From Magnetococcales bacterium DCbin2 (GTDB lineage Bacteria; Pseudomonadota; Magnetococcia; Magnetococcales; UBA8363): 62,206 bases of DNA. Positions 9,900 to 21,800 of this stretch are shown here, piece by piece. The position numbers and the translations under genes were made by a program. The first letter of the stretch is position 1; each line of letters opens with the position of its first letter. The notes under the pieces are model-generated. The model made no database searches, was not told the origin of the DNA, and saw nothing but the letters and a program-made list of their open reading frames with translations. Location of the stretch: positions 1 to 62,206 of the forward strand of contig PEAO01000004.1 of NCBI GenBank assembly GCA_002753615.1, read 5' to 3'.

Positions 9900-10032
9900 C
9901 GCACCGACCTTACCGCCACGCTATCAACTGCCTACGGTTGGAACCCGAACGAGTATAGTGTATCATGCTAGAAAGATAAACCTTCTATCCAGGAAATCCC
10001 AGGCGATATTTCCGAAACCATGTTGAGGGAAA
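9900..10032. promoter_or_regulatory. Divergent intergenic region between the solute-binding and SpoIIE phosphatase genes
   Basis: This is the only gap between the minus-strand signalling genes and the plus-strand phosphatase gene, so it should contain promoters for both directions. I see no convincing -35/-10 pair or palindrome. A GAGGG ribosome-binding site lies just before the ATG at 10033. Confidence 0.35.
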
Positions 10033-12783
10033 ATGGGGACTGTATCATTTTTGCAGGGCCGGAGTCTCAGTGGTAAGCTGTTACGAATTCTTCTCTCCCT
10101 GACAACGGTGGCGGTTCTGGCCCTGTTCCTGGTTCTGGAGTTGGATTTTTACCGAGGCGAACGTGCGCGATTGGTAGAAAGTCTGGCCCGGTTGGTGAAC
10201 GTGCAGGGGGCCGCCGTCGTCGATGCCGTTTGGGAGTTTGATCTGGAGCGTATGCGCGCCTTGCTGGTGGAACAAAGCCGTCTGTCGTTCTTCCAGGCGG
10301 CGGAGGTGATCGGCAAAGGGGGAGAAATTCTGGTTTCGGTGGGCGATACCGCAACACCGCCTCGTTCTCCCGATTTCCGCCTGGAATATCCGCTGCGCCA
10401 CCAATCGGCATCCGGCATGATGATTATCGGAAAGCTGGTCGTCACGGTTCATGATGATGGTATCCGCGCCGTCATGATCCAACACCTCAAAGTTAATGGT
10501 GCCATCCTACTAACATTGCTGGTAGCCTTGGCGGCGGGCACGCTTGTCGGCGTGCGAATTGTGATCGGTCGCCCACTCGAGGAGTTTCGCGGTGCCATCG
10601 AGCGCCCCATGGAGGTGCAAATCGAAACTCCGCTGCAATGGAGTCGCGATGATGAACTGGGCAAGGTGCTTGGTGCCTACAACGTCATGTTGGAAGCGCG
10701 CAACCAAGCCGAAATCGCTACCCGTCAACGTGAAGCGGAACTGCGCGAGGCCGCCAGAATTGCCCAAGAGGCCAACGCCGAGTCGGCACGTTTCAACCGT
10801 CTAGCCATTGGACGGGAGATGCGTATCATTGAGTTGAAAAATCATCTCAATGATCTGGCCAAAAGTGCGGGTCAACCATTGCCATTTGACCGTTTGCAAG
10901 CAGACGATCTCTCTTTTGCCGATACGCCAGCGACCGAAGATGTCGGAGGAAAGAACCCTTTGGAGTTATTGCTGGGAACTACCGATGTGCAATCACTGTT
11001 CAAGAATTTCTGTAATGCCGTGGGGGTGGCATCCGCCATCATTGACCTAGAAGGGAAGGTTCTGGTTGCGGCTCGATGGCAACGTGCTTGTACCGATTTC
11101 CACCGGGTCAATGAGGTGACCTGCACCCGTTGTATCGAAAGCGACACCCATTTGTCGAGCCGTCTCCAGGAGGGCCAGAATTACACCATTTACCGCTGCC
11201 GAAACGGGCTGACCGACGCCGCCTCACCCATTATGGTCAACGGACAACATTTGGCCAACGTGTTCATAGGGCAGTTTCTGGTGGCTCCCCCCGACACCGC
11301 CTTCTTTGCGACGCAAGCGCGGGAGGTGGGATTCAACGAGGTGGACTACCTGGCCGCCATCGCCGAAGCACCGGTCATTGCCGAGGAAAAACTCCCATCC
11401 ATTTTGAGTTTTTTAAGCCATTTTTCCAATCTTCTGGCAACCTTGTCCATGGAGCGTAATCGGACGGCGACAGCACAAATATCCCTGCGCCAGGGGACAC
11501 TGGCGGCCCTCAATCTTGCCGAGGATACCGAACTGGCTCGCAAGGAATTATCTGCCTATAAAGACCAGTTAGAGGAGATGGTTGCCGAAAGAACTCAGGA
11601 GTTGCGTGCTAGCGAGGAACGGATGCGCAGCATCATCGAAAACGCTGCGGATGGGATCGTGGTTATCGGTTCCGACGGCACTGTGCAGAGCTTCAGCCCT
11701 GCGGCTGAACGGATCTTCGGTTACAGTGCCAACGAGATCATCGGTCGCAATGTTTGCGAACTTATGCCCCACTCAACAATAAATGGACCTGATGGTACCA
11801 TTTGCCATGATCTTACATCGCGTGATTCTCATATCATCGGCACCAATCGCGAAACCATCGGTCGGCACAAGGATGGCCGTGAATTTCCCATGGATTTGGC
11901 GGTCGGCGAAGCAACCTTGGGCGATGAACGGATTTTTACGGGTATTCTCCGCGACATCTCCGAGAGGATAAAAATTCAAACCGAACGCGATAAAGCTATG
12001 GAACTGATTTCCAGTTCGATTCAATACGCCAGTCGCATTCAACGCTCGGTACTTCCAAGCTCCAGGGCCATGGAACGGACATTCGCTGATTATTTTGTAC
12101 TCTGGGAACCGCGTGATGTGGTTGGCGGTGACATGTACTGGTGCCACTCCTGGGGAAACGGCGTCCTGATGGCGATGGGCGATTGCACCGGCCATGGGGT
12201 GCCGGGTGCCTTTATGACCTTGATCGCCAATGGTGCTTTGGAACAGTCGCTCTTGGAAACCCGGCCAGGGGATCAAGCCACACTCATCCAACGTATGCAC
12301 CAGTTGATTCAATTCTCATTGGGCCAGGATCAGGAAGAAAAGTGGACAAATCAGGGCGATGCCTCGGACGATGGTCTTGAAGTGGGTGTTTGTTTCATCA
12401 ACATTCGCCAAAAAAAGGTGACTTTCTCCGGTGCCCGTTTTTCTTTGTTTGTCGCTGAGGCGGGGACAATCCGAGAGATCAAAGGAGATAAAACCGGCAT
12501 CGGGTACCGGGGCATTGACCGTGATCGTGATTTTACCAGCCATGAGATTGAATTGAACCCAGAGAAACGGTTCTATATGACCTCCGACGGTATTCTCGAT
12601 CAGGTTGGAGGGGACAAAGGGCTTGGATTTGGCAAGCGGCGTTTCACCCAATTGCTTGCCGATGTGTGGGAGATGCCCATGGCGCAACAAAAAGAACAGA
12701 TCCAACAGGCTTTGACCGACTACCAGGGAAACCAAGGCCGACGCGATGATGTTTCGGTGATCGGTTTTCAGGGACAAAGCTAG
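10033..12783 (+). CDS. siaA: SiaA-like membrane SpoIIE phosphatase with HAMP, PocR and PAS domains
   Basis: A 916-residue inner-membrane serine/threonine phosphatase. Span 1 (~16-38) and span 2 (~153-175) flank a periplasmic sensor. HAMP (~176-230) and a coiled coil follow. A PocR-type ligand domain (~310-440) has paired cysteines (CTRC, YRCRNGL). PAS lies at ~525-650 and a PP2C/SpoIIE domain at ~655-915, with GGDMYW, GDCTGHGVPGAFMT, TSDGILDQVGG and RRDDVSVIGF, so the metal-binding aspartates are present. The TM-HAMP-SpoIIE framework matches Pseudomonas SiaA, which dephosphorylates SiaC. The PocR and PAS domains are additions that would let cytoplasmic signals join the periplasmic one. The ATG at 10033 follows GAGGG. 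It is transcribed divergently from the kinase and antagonist genes, not in one operon with them. Confidence 0.88.
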   Translation: MGTVSFLQGRSLSGKLLRILLSLTTVAVLALFLVLELDFYRGERARLVESLARLVNVQGAAVVDAVWEFDLERMRALLVEQSRLSFFQAAEVIGKGGEILVSVGDTATPPRSPDFRLEYPLRHQSASGMMIIGKLVVTVHDDGIRAVMIQHLKVNGAILLTLLVALAAGTLVGVRIVIGRPLEEFRGAIERPMEVQIETPLQWSRDDELGKVLGAYNVMLEARNQAEIATRQREAELREAARIAQEANAESARFNRLAIGREMRIIELKNHLNDLAKSAGQPLPFDRLQADDLSFADTPATEDVGGKNPLELLLGTTDVQSLFKNFCNAVGVASAIIDLEGKVLVAARWQRACTDFHRVNEVTCTRCIESDTHLSSRLQEGQNYTIYRCRNGLTDAASPIMVNGQHLANVFIGQFLVAPPDTAFFATQAREVGFNEVDYLAAIAEAPVIAEEKLPSILSFLSHFSNLLATLSMERNRTATAQISLRQGTLAALNLAEDTELARKELSAYKDQLEEMVAERTQELRASEERMRSIIENAADGIVVIGSDGTVQSFSPAAERIFGYSANEIIGRNVCELMPHSTINGPDGTICHDLTSRDSHIIGTNRETIGRHKDGREFPMDLAVGEATLGDERIFTGILRDISERIKIQTERDKAMELISSSIQYASRIQRSVLPSSRAMERTFADYFVLWEPRDVVGGDMYWCHSWGNGVLMAMGDCTGHGVPGAFMTLIANGALEQSLLETRPGDQATLIQRMHQLIQFSLGQDQEEKWTNQGDASDDGLEVGVCFINIRQKKVTFSGARFSLFVAEAGTIREIKGDKTGIGYRGIDRDRDFTSHEIELNPEKRFYMTSDGILDQVGGDKGLGFGKRRFTQLLADVWEMPMAQQKEQIQQALTDYQGNQGRRDDVSVIGFQGQS

Positions 12784-12824
12784 CGCAGCTCTACCCGTCA
12801 ATTCAGTTCGGGTAAGCCACTAGG

Positions 12825-12859
12825 CCGGAATGAAGGCTTGGAAGAGACCTTCATTCCGG
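12825..12859. terminator. Bidirectional hairpin between convergent genes
   Basis: A perfect 12-bp inverted repeat: CCGGAATGAAGG (12825-12836) and CCTTCATTCCGG (12848-12859) with an 11-base loop. It sits between the stops of the phosphatase gene (plus) and the giant gene (minus). It lacks a clear T run, so it may work as a stem-only or bidirectional terminator. Confidence 0.6.
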
Positions 12860-12865
12860 TGCGGG

Positions 12866-15800
12866 TTATTGCTCGCCTTGAGCATCTCCAGCCACCGCTT
12901 GCTGCACTTCGGTGACGACCTGGGAAAATTCTTGCACACTCATCGGCTCCGCTTGGGCTTGTACCGCTTTGGCCTGATAATCGGAATACAAAGTTTCCAT
13001 ATCGAGAGTAGGATTCCCTGTGACATGTTGGGTGATCAGTTGCGTGACAACCGAAGCGATCAAAGATCGTTGCGGCGCAGAAATCTTTGCCAAGGCATCG
13101 ACTACTTTTTGCGCCGCTTGGCTTCCCAGGTTCAGACCAGGGAGGGTTGTTATCGCTGCTGGCCGGTCATTCGCAGGCCCATTGGGCTGTCCTGGCACCG
13201 CAGTACCTGAGCGTTCACGAGCCGTTTGCATGTTGTCCAGCAGACTTTCCACGGCGCGGGTGATTTGTTGGGTATCGACATTCCGTTGTCGTTGCCCGGC
13301 GGGGGTATTTCCCGGTACTTCAGTGGTTTGTCCCGTTGGCGCGTTATTGTTTTGGGCCGTGGGTGATCTTGGAGTGTCGGTGCCGGAAACCGTGGTTGTC
13401 TGCGTTGTTTGCGTCGGCCCTGTTGGGGTGTTTTGTTGCCCAGGACGGTCACCTGAATTGGGCTGTGTACGATTGAAGCCATTGATGACGGAAACCAACT
13501 GCTGTTGTGCCGATTGTTGGAGCGGTTGAGTTGGGGTGGTTGGGGTATTGGCACCAAGACCACGATTCACGGTTATCCCTGACCCTGCGTTGAAAAGACC
13601 TGAAGCCGACCCGGATGCGCTGGAAGCCCCCTGACGACTAGGACCATTATAAAGATTCGACAACAGCGCATTATCACCAGCGTTATTTGCCAGATTGGCA
13701 CCCGTCAAGGTAGACCCACCCAAGGTGACGCTTTCACGGATAATGGGGGAATTGATCGGCGGCAAACGACGACCTTGGGTTGCAATCCGGTCAAGATTTT
13801 CCAGTAGCGGTGAAGACAGGATGATATCCCCAGTATTCGAGGTCACCCTGGCATTGAAAATCAACTTCGTCCCGCCACCATTGCGGGCTTCCAACAGGAT
13901 GTCACCCGATTGGGTGGCGATGGCATTCTGGACCACCATACCACCGTTGCGGGCGGTAACCAGGATGTGACCATTTCCCGTCGTCGATAAACCGGAAACC
14001 ATTAACGAACCGGCATTATCCACGGCGATGCCACCCGATCCGGCCTCTACATAGAGGTTATTGGCCGCCACTTCCAACGCATCCACACCATAGCTCAAAG
14101 CCAGATCAAACAAAGCTTGCGATCCTCGGAATCCGGCAACAGAAAAATCATACAAATCAAGGATGGCACTGGATCCCACAGCCTGACCCGCCTTCAAACG
14201 CAGCGTTGGGGCCGTAATATCCATGGAACCATGGCCATTGTCGAGAATGGAACCTCCGGCCACAAGATCGGCCAAGGAACCGGCTCTGAGTTCACCCGCA
14301 AGGAGGATGGAATGTCCACTGGTCCAGGTCATCTGATTGCCGACGATGATGGTGCCATCCAGGAAACTGCCACCCTGAACCATCAAGGTCATATTGGCTT
14401 CCGTTCTGATTTCTTGACCGCTTTCCAAACGGAATCCTTTCCGGGTGGTCATGGACAAATCTTGGCCGGCGTGGATATTGCCCTTGGATTGAATCTCTCC
14501 CTGCATATCAAAAAGGCCCTGTTGACCAATTTCCAGATTGCCACCGTCGATCAACAGCCGGCCCAGGGCGTTGATGGTCAGGTTGTCGCCTACCGTCACC
14601 TGACCCAAAAGATCCACATTCCCATCCACCGTCATCTGAACCGATCTCTGACCAACAAAAGCAGCATGGTTGGTCATGGTCAAATCATTGTGGGTTGTGA
14701 TGCGGGTGTCGGTGCCACTCTTGAGGTGACCATCGACAACCACGGCGTTATCGATAATCAAATCGACCATTGTATCCCCATTCAAGGTTCCCCCGACCAG
14801 CATCCAACCACCATGGCCGGTCATTATAATATCTGAACCCGATGTTACATCTCCGGCCAAGTCAATATCTCCGGTACTCGTCACCGTGAGGGATTGTCCC
14901 GTGGCAAGGGTTCCAGAGGCCAATGCAAAACGACCAAGTGTTTTCAGGTTGGTAAAGGTACCCGACTTCCAGTCGCCAGCCAAGTTGATACCACCCCCAG
15001 CCTCCATGACAGTCGATTGACCCGAATCGAGGTTCCCAGTCAGTTGCATGGTCCCCGCCGCAGTCAATCGGACATCGGTTCCCGCCTTGACCGAACCAGG
15101 CGCGAAGGTGATGCCACCCCGGGAATTCATCTCCACACCCCAGCCACTGGTCACGGTTCCATCCAGGAACATCTCACCCCCCGAAAGAATTGCGGTTTCA
15201 TAGGATGTGGTCAGCAGGCCGGCCAAGGAGACCGAACCCAGTGCCGCCAGATGGAGGTCTTTCCCCGCAGTGAAGTTTCCTTGGCTGACGCGAATATGGG
15301 CCTTGGAATCCATCACGACATCCAAGCCACTGTGTATCCCACCCACCAATGCGATAGCACCACCCGCTATCACCACAGTATCGTGACCCGCCTGTATGTT
15401 TCCTTGAACACTCACCGCATTGACCGCAGTGAGCCGTGCTGAAGTGCCCGCACCGATGGTTCCAGGGATGAACTGAATACTTCCCTTGGAATCGACCCAT
15501 ACCTCTCTTCCTCCGGTCAGATTCCCCTGCCATACCACATCTTTTCCAGCGGTGATCCGAGAATCACGACCGGCATGTACGTCGCCTGTGACTGTGAGGG
15601 GGCCTGCCGCCGTCAGTCGTAGATCCACACCGGCATCCATCTGCGCGGATGACAAAGTAATACCCGCCATGGAATCCACCATCACATTCTGACCACTCCG
15701 CACAGTACCCGCCAGAACGACTTCTCCTCCAGCAGTGATCCGGGAATCACGACCGGCATGTACGTCACCTGTGACTTTGAGGGGACCTCCCGCCGTCAGT

Positions 15801-18800
15801 CGTAGATCCATACCGGCATCCATCTTCGCAGGTGCCAAAGTCATACCCGCCATGGAATCCACCATGACATTCTGGCCACTCCGCACATCACCTGTCAAAA
15901 CCACTTCCCCACCCGCCCCAATAGTGGTATCCCGACCTGCGGTCACCATGCCATCCACCGAAAGGGATTCCACCGCATGGATCCACACCGAAGCACCCGC
16001 ATCCACCCGTCCATGCGTCAACCGCAGACCCGCTTTGGAATCCATGGCAATCTCTCGACCACCCTTCACCTGCCCATCCCAAAGTATGTCACCCACCGAT
16101 GTCACAGTTGCATCCTGACCAGCGGTTACCCCACCGGTCACCTGAATGGCTCCTTCCGCAGTCAGTTTTACATTGGGATGGGCATCCGCCGTCCCTTGGG
16201 TGAATGTGATCCCTTTTCTGGAGTCCATCGTCACGTCAAGGCCGCTCGCCACAGCACCCACCAGGGTAATGTCTCCACCGGCGGTCATGGCGATATTTTG
16301 ATCGGAGGTCATATCCCCTTCCAAGGCCACCGCTCCAGCGGCATGGATAACCAACGATGCCCCCGCGTCCACCATTCCATGCGTCAGTTGAATATTCTTG
16401 CCAGAATCTATCACGGTTTCCCGACCACTCTTCAACGTCCCATCCCAGAGGATTTCATCCTTTGCGGTAATCGTCGCATCCTGACCCGCTTTGACTTCCC
16501 CATCGATGTGTACCGCTCCCGCCTCTGTCAGCAAAGTAACATGGACTCCCGCATCGACCGTTGCCCGGGTCAACCCAATCCCCGTTGTGGCGTTCATATG
16601 AACGTCGCGACCACCCGTTACATCACCACTCCAGGCAATCTCACGCGCCGTCTCCACGATGGCATCCCGGCCTGCGGTGATTCCACCCTGGATACGTATC
16701 GCATCGCGTGCCGTCAGTCGTACATCGATGCCAGCATGTACCGTTCCGGGGGCAAGGGTAATACCGGCTTGCGAATCCACCGTAAAATCCAACCCACTCA
16801 CGGCATCACCCATCAAGGTAACCTGACCACCTGCGGTGATGGTAGTTTCCCATCCCGATGACACATCCCCCTGGATCTGCGTTGCGCCCGCTGTTGTCAT
16901 TTGCAAGGTTTTACCGCTCTTCAGATCACCTTGGATCATCTCAAACCGGCCTTGAGATTGGATGGTCATCTGTTGGGTGGCGGTAACATCGTCCCGCAAT
17001 ACAATATTCCCTTGCGCTTCCATCTGGAGGGGACCGCCAACCGTGATGCTGGCCAGACCCGAAGTCATGTGTCCCCCAACATCCACGATGGTTGCCGCCC
17101 CTGCGGTAACGTTGGTTTCCAAGACCAAGTTGCCTGGGGTTTGGATCGTCATCGCCCCCCCGGCGTGAATACCACCAGAGTGTGCCGTCAGGTCTCCCGA
17201 TCCCAAATATGTGAGTGTTCCACCGGCAAATATCCCATCGGGGTTAGTATTTATCCGTTGGATGGAACCATCCCTGTTGACCCGGTTGTTGGCAACAGCC
17301 ACTTCACCCACGGTAACGGCGGGACTTGATACATGCAGCGTGGCATCCTGACCAGCCCGGACGGCCAGCGTGCTGATGGCGACGGGGGCGACATCACCGT
17401 TCAACGTGATCGTATTGGCCGCCTGGAGAGCCAGACCGGCTGCCCGTATAGCGGGATGATCCCCTGGGGACTCCAGTGTGATGGACCCTTGGGTCACATC
17501 CAGTGCGATGGCGCGGTAACCCGCATTCATGGTTCCATTGAAAAACAGATCCCCAGCGGATTGAATGCGGATATCTCCGGTCCCATCGGTACGGATCACC
17601 ACGTCTTCCCCGGTAATCATGCGACCATGGAGTGCCACGAGGTCTATCCCCTGGCCAAAGTTGGCCAGGATGGAACCCTCTTCGATGGTGATGTCCCTTT
17701 GGGCGAGAATCGACAAGGCACCACCCGGTGTCTGAAGATTACCATCCAGATGAATATCACCCTCGGCACCCGTTGCTTCCAAACGAATGTTACCCTGTTC
17801 GCTGTGAATACCGCTCTCATCGTCATCGCTGCCAACATGGACATCCAGCAAGCCATGGGCAGTAACGATCATGGCCCCATCACCATGGGTAACCAGATCG
17901 GATTGGGTGGCGAAATCACCATAGTCTTCCACGGTGGCGTCATCCAATACTCGGAAGGTTGTCACCGATGCGACACCATCGATGGTCAACGAACTGGCAT
18001 CGTCGATGAAAAGAGCATGACCGTCGGCGGCAAGGGTTGCCGCTTCAATGGCGAACGGATTGATGGCATCGCCCAGGTCGCCACGAGCTTGCAAACGCAA
18101 TTCATTGGCAAAAATTTCGCTCTGTGGACCGGCAGCGCGAATGAAACCGCTTTCGGAATTCAAGGAAATAGACCCCCAATCTCCCTGAGTCGTCAGGCTG
18201 TCATCCGCACGGGAAGTGGCATCACGGGCATCCACTGTACCGAGGAGGATAGGCCCCGCAGACTCAAAACGGATGGCCCCACCATCGGTTTCCACAAAAG
18301 CGGCTTCATCCATAGAAATGGTTGTCCCACGGGCAGAAAGGATGACCGTCCCCTCCCCGCCGGTGCGCACCCCCGCCATGACCCCCATGTCGATCATGGC
18401 ACCGTCCAGGGTGATATGACCATCCCCGGATTGCACCCGTGCCTGGAGTTCCAGAGTACCGCCCGAAATCAGAATGTTCCCTTCCAAACCGGCATCGACC
18501 GCCACCCCATCTCCATCGAGGCCGTCTGTGAAGCGGAAGGAGCCATCGGTATCGGCAGTCAGGATAATGTTTCCGACGCCGGTGGTCACGTCTTCCAAAA
18601 ATTCCCGACTACGGGTCAGCGTTGCGTCCTGTTCCACCCGGGCGATATCCACATTCACCCGATCCACCACAAAACCATCGGTATCGTACAGTCCGACCGA
18701 TCCAACATCGGTTACCAACGCCCCATGGCTAATCCTGACATCCAGGAGGTCCAAGACACCATCGACATCGGCACCAACGCCGAGACTGGCGGCAATCGAC

Positions 18801-21800
18801 AATCCCGATGCCACAATCAACGGATCATCGCCGACCGTTCCATCTTCGATTCGTCCACCCACCACCAACCCCACATCCCCGATACCTGCATCCATCCGGC
18901 CATTGAGGACAAGATCACCCGTGGTCCGGTAGCGGATATCACCATGGCTGAGGCTCCCCGTCGTCGTCAAAGAACCCGCGCCGAGAGTCAAGGTACCATA
19001 TTCCGCTTCCACATCGATGGAGGCGGCACGGGTTTCAATCCGAACCCCGTCACCCTGGGTCAGATCATGGCTGCCAAACAAGGTGATTGCACCACCATCG
19101 GCGATGACATCGGCCAGCATGGTCAGGTCTCCGCCGAGACCACCGGCCCGTTGCAGGATGGAACCACCACCCATCATCTGGATGCCATCACCGTCGATGG
19201 TCAGGAAACCATCCAGAGTTTGTACGACCAGATCCCCGCTCATTCCAATGACCAACCCACTCAAAGTGTCGGCATCTTCCGGCAACGTCACCGTATCATC
19301 GGCGGCAACCCGTTGCCCTGGGACCACATCCACCGTGGTGATGGCAAGATCGGTCGCTTCGGTGATGAATGTCCCCTGGGCAGCGACCGCCAAGCCGACG
19401 ATTTCAGTTTCCAGATGGTTGTCCCCCATGCCAATTCCGCCGGCCACCTGCATACGCAGATCATGGGCGAAGAGATTCATCACGGGGGCTGCGCTGTCGG
19501 CCATATCCCAAATAGCACCGCCTACCGACATGCTGACATCACCCCATTGATCCTGACTTGAGAGAGTTGAATAACCGCGATCCAGAACGGTGCGGGTATC
19601 GATCCGGTTCAAGATCAGATCGCCCGCCACCGTCATGCGCAGATGATCCCCATCGGTGGCAAACACCGCCCCTTGTCCCATGGTGATGCTGTCAGCGGCA
19701 AGATCCAGGGTATCCCCGGCGTGGACCCAGACATTCTGCGCCAACGTGATCTCCTCCGTGGCATACAGGCTGATAGCCCCCTGGCCACTGGAAATATGGG
19801 TACTGACCATCAATCGATTGGCAGAATCAATCAGGACATTTCCCTGGCCACGGGAATTGACTTGGGAAGAGACGGTGATATTTTCGGCATCGTTGACCAG
19901 GAAGATCCCTCCCGCCGTTTCCGCCGTGGAAAGCCCCGTCCCTAAGATGGTCAGACCATCGACCTCATGGAGGAACATACCGCCAGAGGTGGTATTGGTC
20001 CCCTGAATGGTCGCCACGTTCAGGTTCAGATCATCGGAATCCAAACCGACACCCGTAGCCGCCAGCAAAGTCAGATCATGGGCTGAAATATTGGCTGTTT
20101 CACCCGCCAACCCGTCGCGGATCGCCCCGGTGGTGCTGGTCAATGTGACGCCAGCCAAACCAAAAATCGACCCGACGGTGAGATCACCCCCATCGGCTGT
20201 AACGAAAATACTCCCCGCAGCATGGTCATGGGAAAGGGTAAGGTCCACCACTTCGATATCGCCACCTGCCGCGATTTCGTTCAAACGAATAGTGCCGGTA
20301 GCACCACTGTTTTCGGCGAATACCCGATCCACTTCCAGGTCGATATCATCGGTGGAGCCGATGCCACTGACGGCACTCATGGAAAGATCGGAGGTGATGA
20401 CGTTGGCCGCTTCACCGCTCATGCCATCCCGGATGACACCATTGCGTGCCAGGAGGGTAACGGTCGCACCTTGAGATTCAATCTGATGCAGGGTGATATC
20501 ACGCTCGGCATCCAGGGATATGGCACCGCCATGGGAAAGAATTTTTGCCATTTGCAGGATACTGCTGGCATTGCCCTGGGCCAGGAGATCCACATCACCA
20601 GCACCGGCGAGGCTGATACCGCTTCCCGCTGCAACCAGAGTCAGACTACCCCGTTCGGTAATGACCAAGATTCCGGCATCATTGTCCGCATCGGTTTGAT
20701 TCAAGCGCAGGATATCCAGGCCACCACCCGCTGCCATTTCGGTGATGCTGATCCCTCCGGTGGCACCGTGGTTGATGCCGTCCAACGACACCGCCTGGAT
20801 TTCAAGGTCGCCATCAGTAATTTGGGTTCCCAGGCCAGTCATCGCCGAAAGGGTCAGTTTGCCCGATGTGATGATGTTGGCGGATTCAGGGAGAATACCC
20901 TCGTCCAGAGTATCCAGAATGGCCCCGGTTTGCGCGTGTATGGCCACATCGCCCGTGATATTCAATGTCGCGCCCAGTTCAACCGCACCACCAAAAATGG
21001 TCAAGTCATCCGACACCCGCGTGGAACCGACATCAACCAATCCGGTACCCAAGGTATCCCTACCCACGGTGATTTGCGCAAAGCCATCGACCAAAGCGTA
21101 AAGATCGGCATCGGAGATATCCAGATCGGATGCGTTCACGGTACTCGGTGAGCCGATGCGAATGGTTTGATCATCCACTGCCGCCAGCAAGGTCAATGCT
21201 CCCCGGCCCAGGACGCTTTGATACCCCCCGGCAAAGTCGATTTCATCCCCTTGCACGGTGATGTTACCTGCCCCCACATCCAGCACTTTAGAAAATGTCA
21301 GACTGTCTGCGGTAGACAGATCGACGGATCCAGCGCGCAAGGAACCTTCAAAATTGACGCTGCCAGCGATGGCACTACCCCAGACTAAACCGGAAACGGT
21401 CATATCCTGGTCAAATCGCACAGTCCCCAAATTCAACATTTGGAGATCACCGGCCAAGGTCGCGCGATTTTCCAAAATAACCGAATGGGCATTCATAAAA
21501 GAGAGGTTGGTTACGACGGGCGTGCTGGGTTTAACCGCCCCGATGCGACCTTGAAGCAGAATATCGGATGCGGCGTCCATGGTCAGGCTATCGGCACCGG
21601 TAGCGGCATCGTTGTCGCCGGTGATCAGGTCGTTGTCCACATTTTCCAGCAGGATGGAACCCGATGTCGCGGTGATACTCCGGTCACCAGAAAGGGCAAT
21701 CTTGTCATGGATGGTCAGATCGCCACCGACAGTTAGATCACCTTTAAGATCATAGGTAGAGCCTGAACCCAACACGGTATAGGTATGCCCAGCCGAGATG

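Noticed and set aside
14960..16860. A CRISPR-like array, because of regularly spaced near-identical repeats
   Set aside because: The 183-bp period is a multiple of three, lies inside an open frame, and whole units including spacers are conserved.
17333..19561. A 742-codon open frame on the plus strand opposite the giant gene, and many similar shorter ones from 13 to 51 kb
   Set aside because: They are antisense shadows of a very long, codon-biased repeat gene. Their residues are skewed to His, Gln, Gly, Arg, Ile and Thr without domains, and ribosome-binding sites are lacking.
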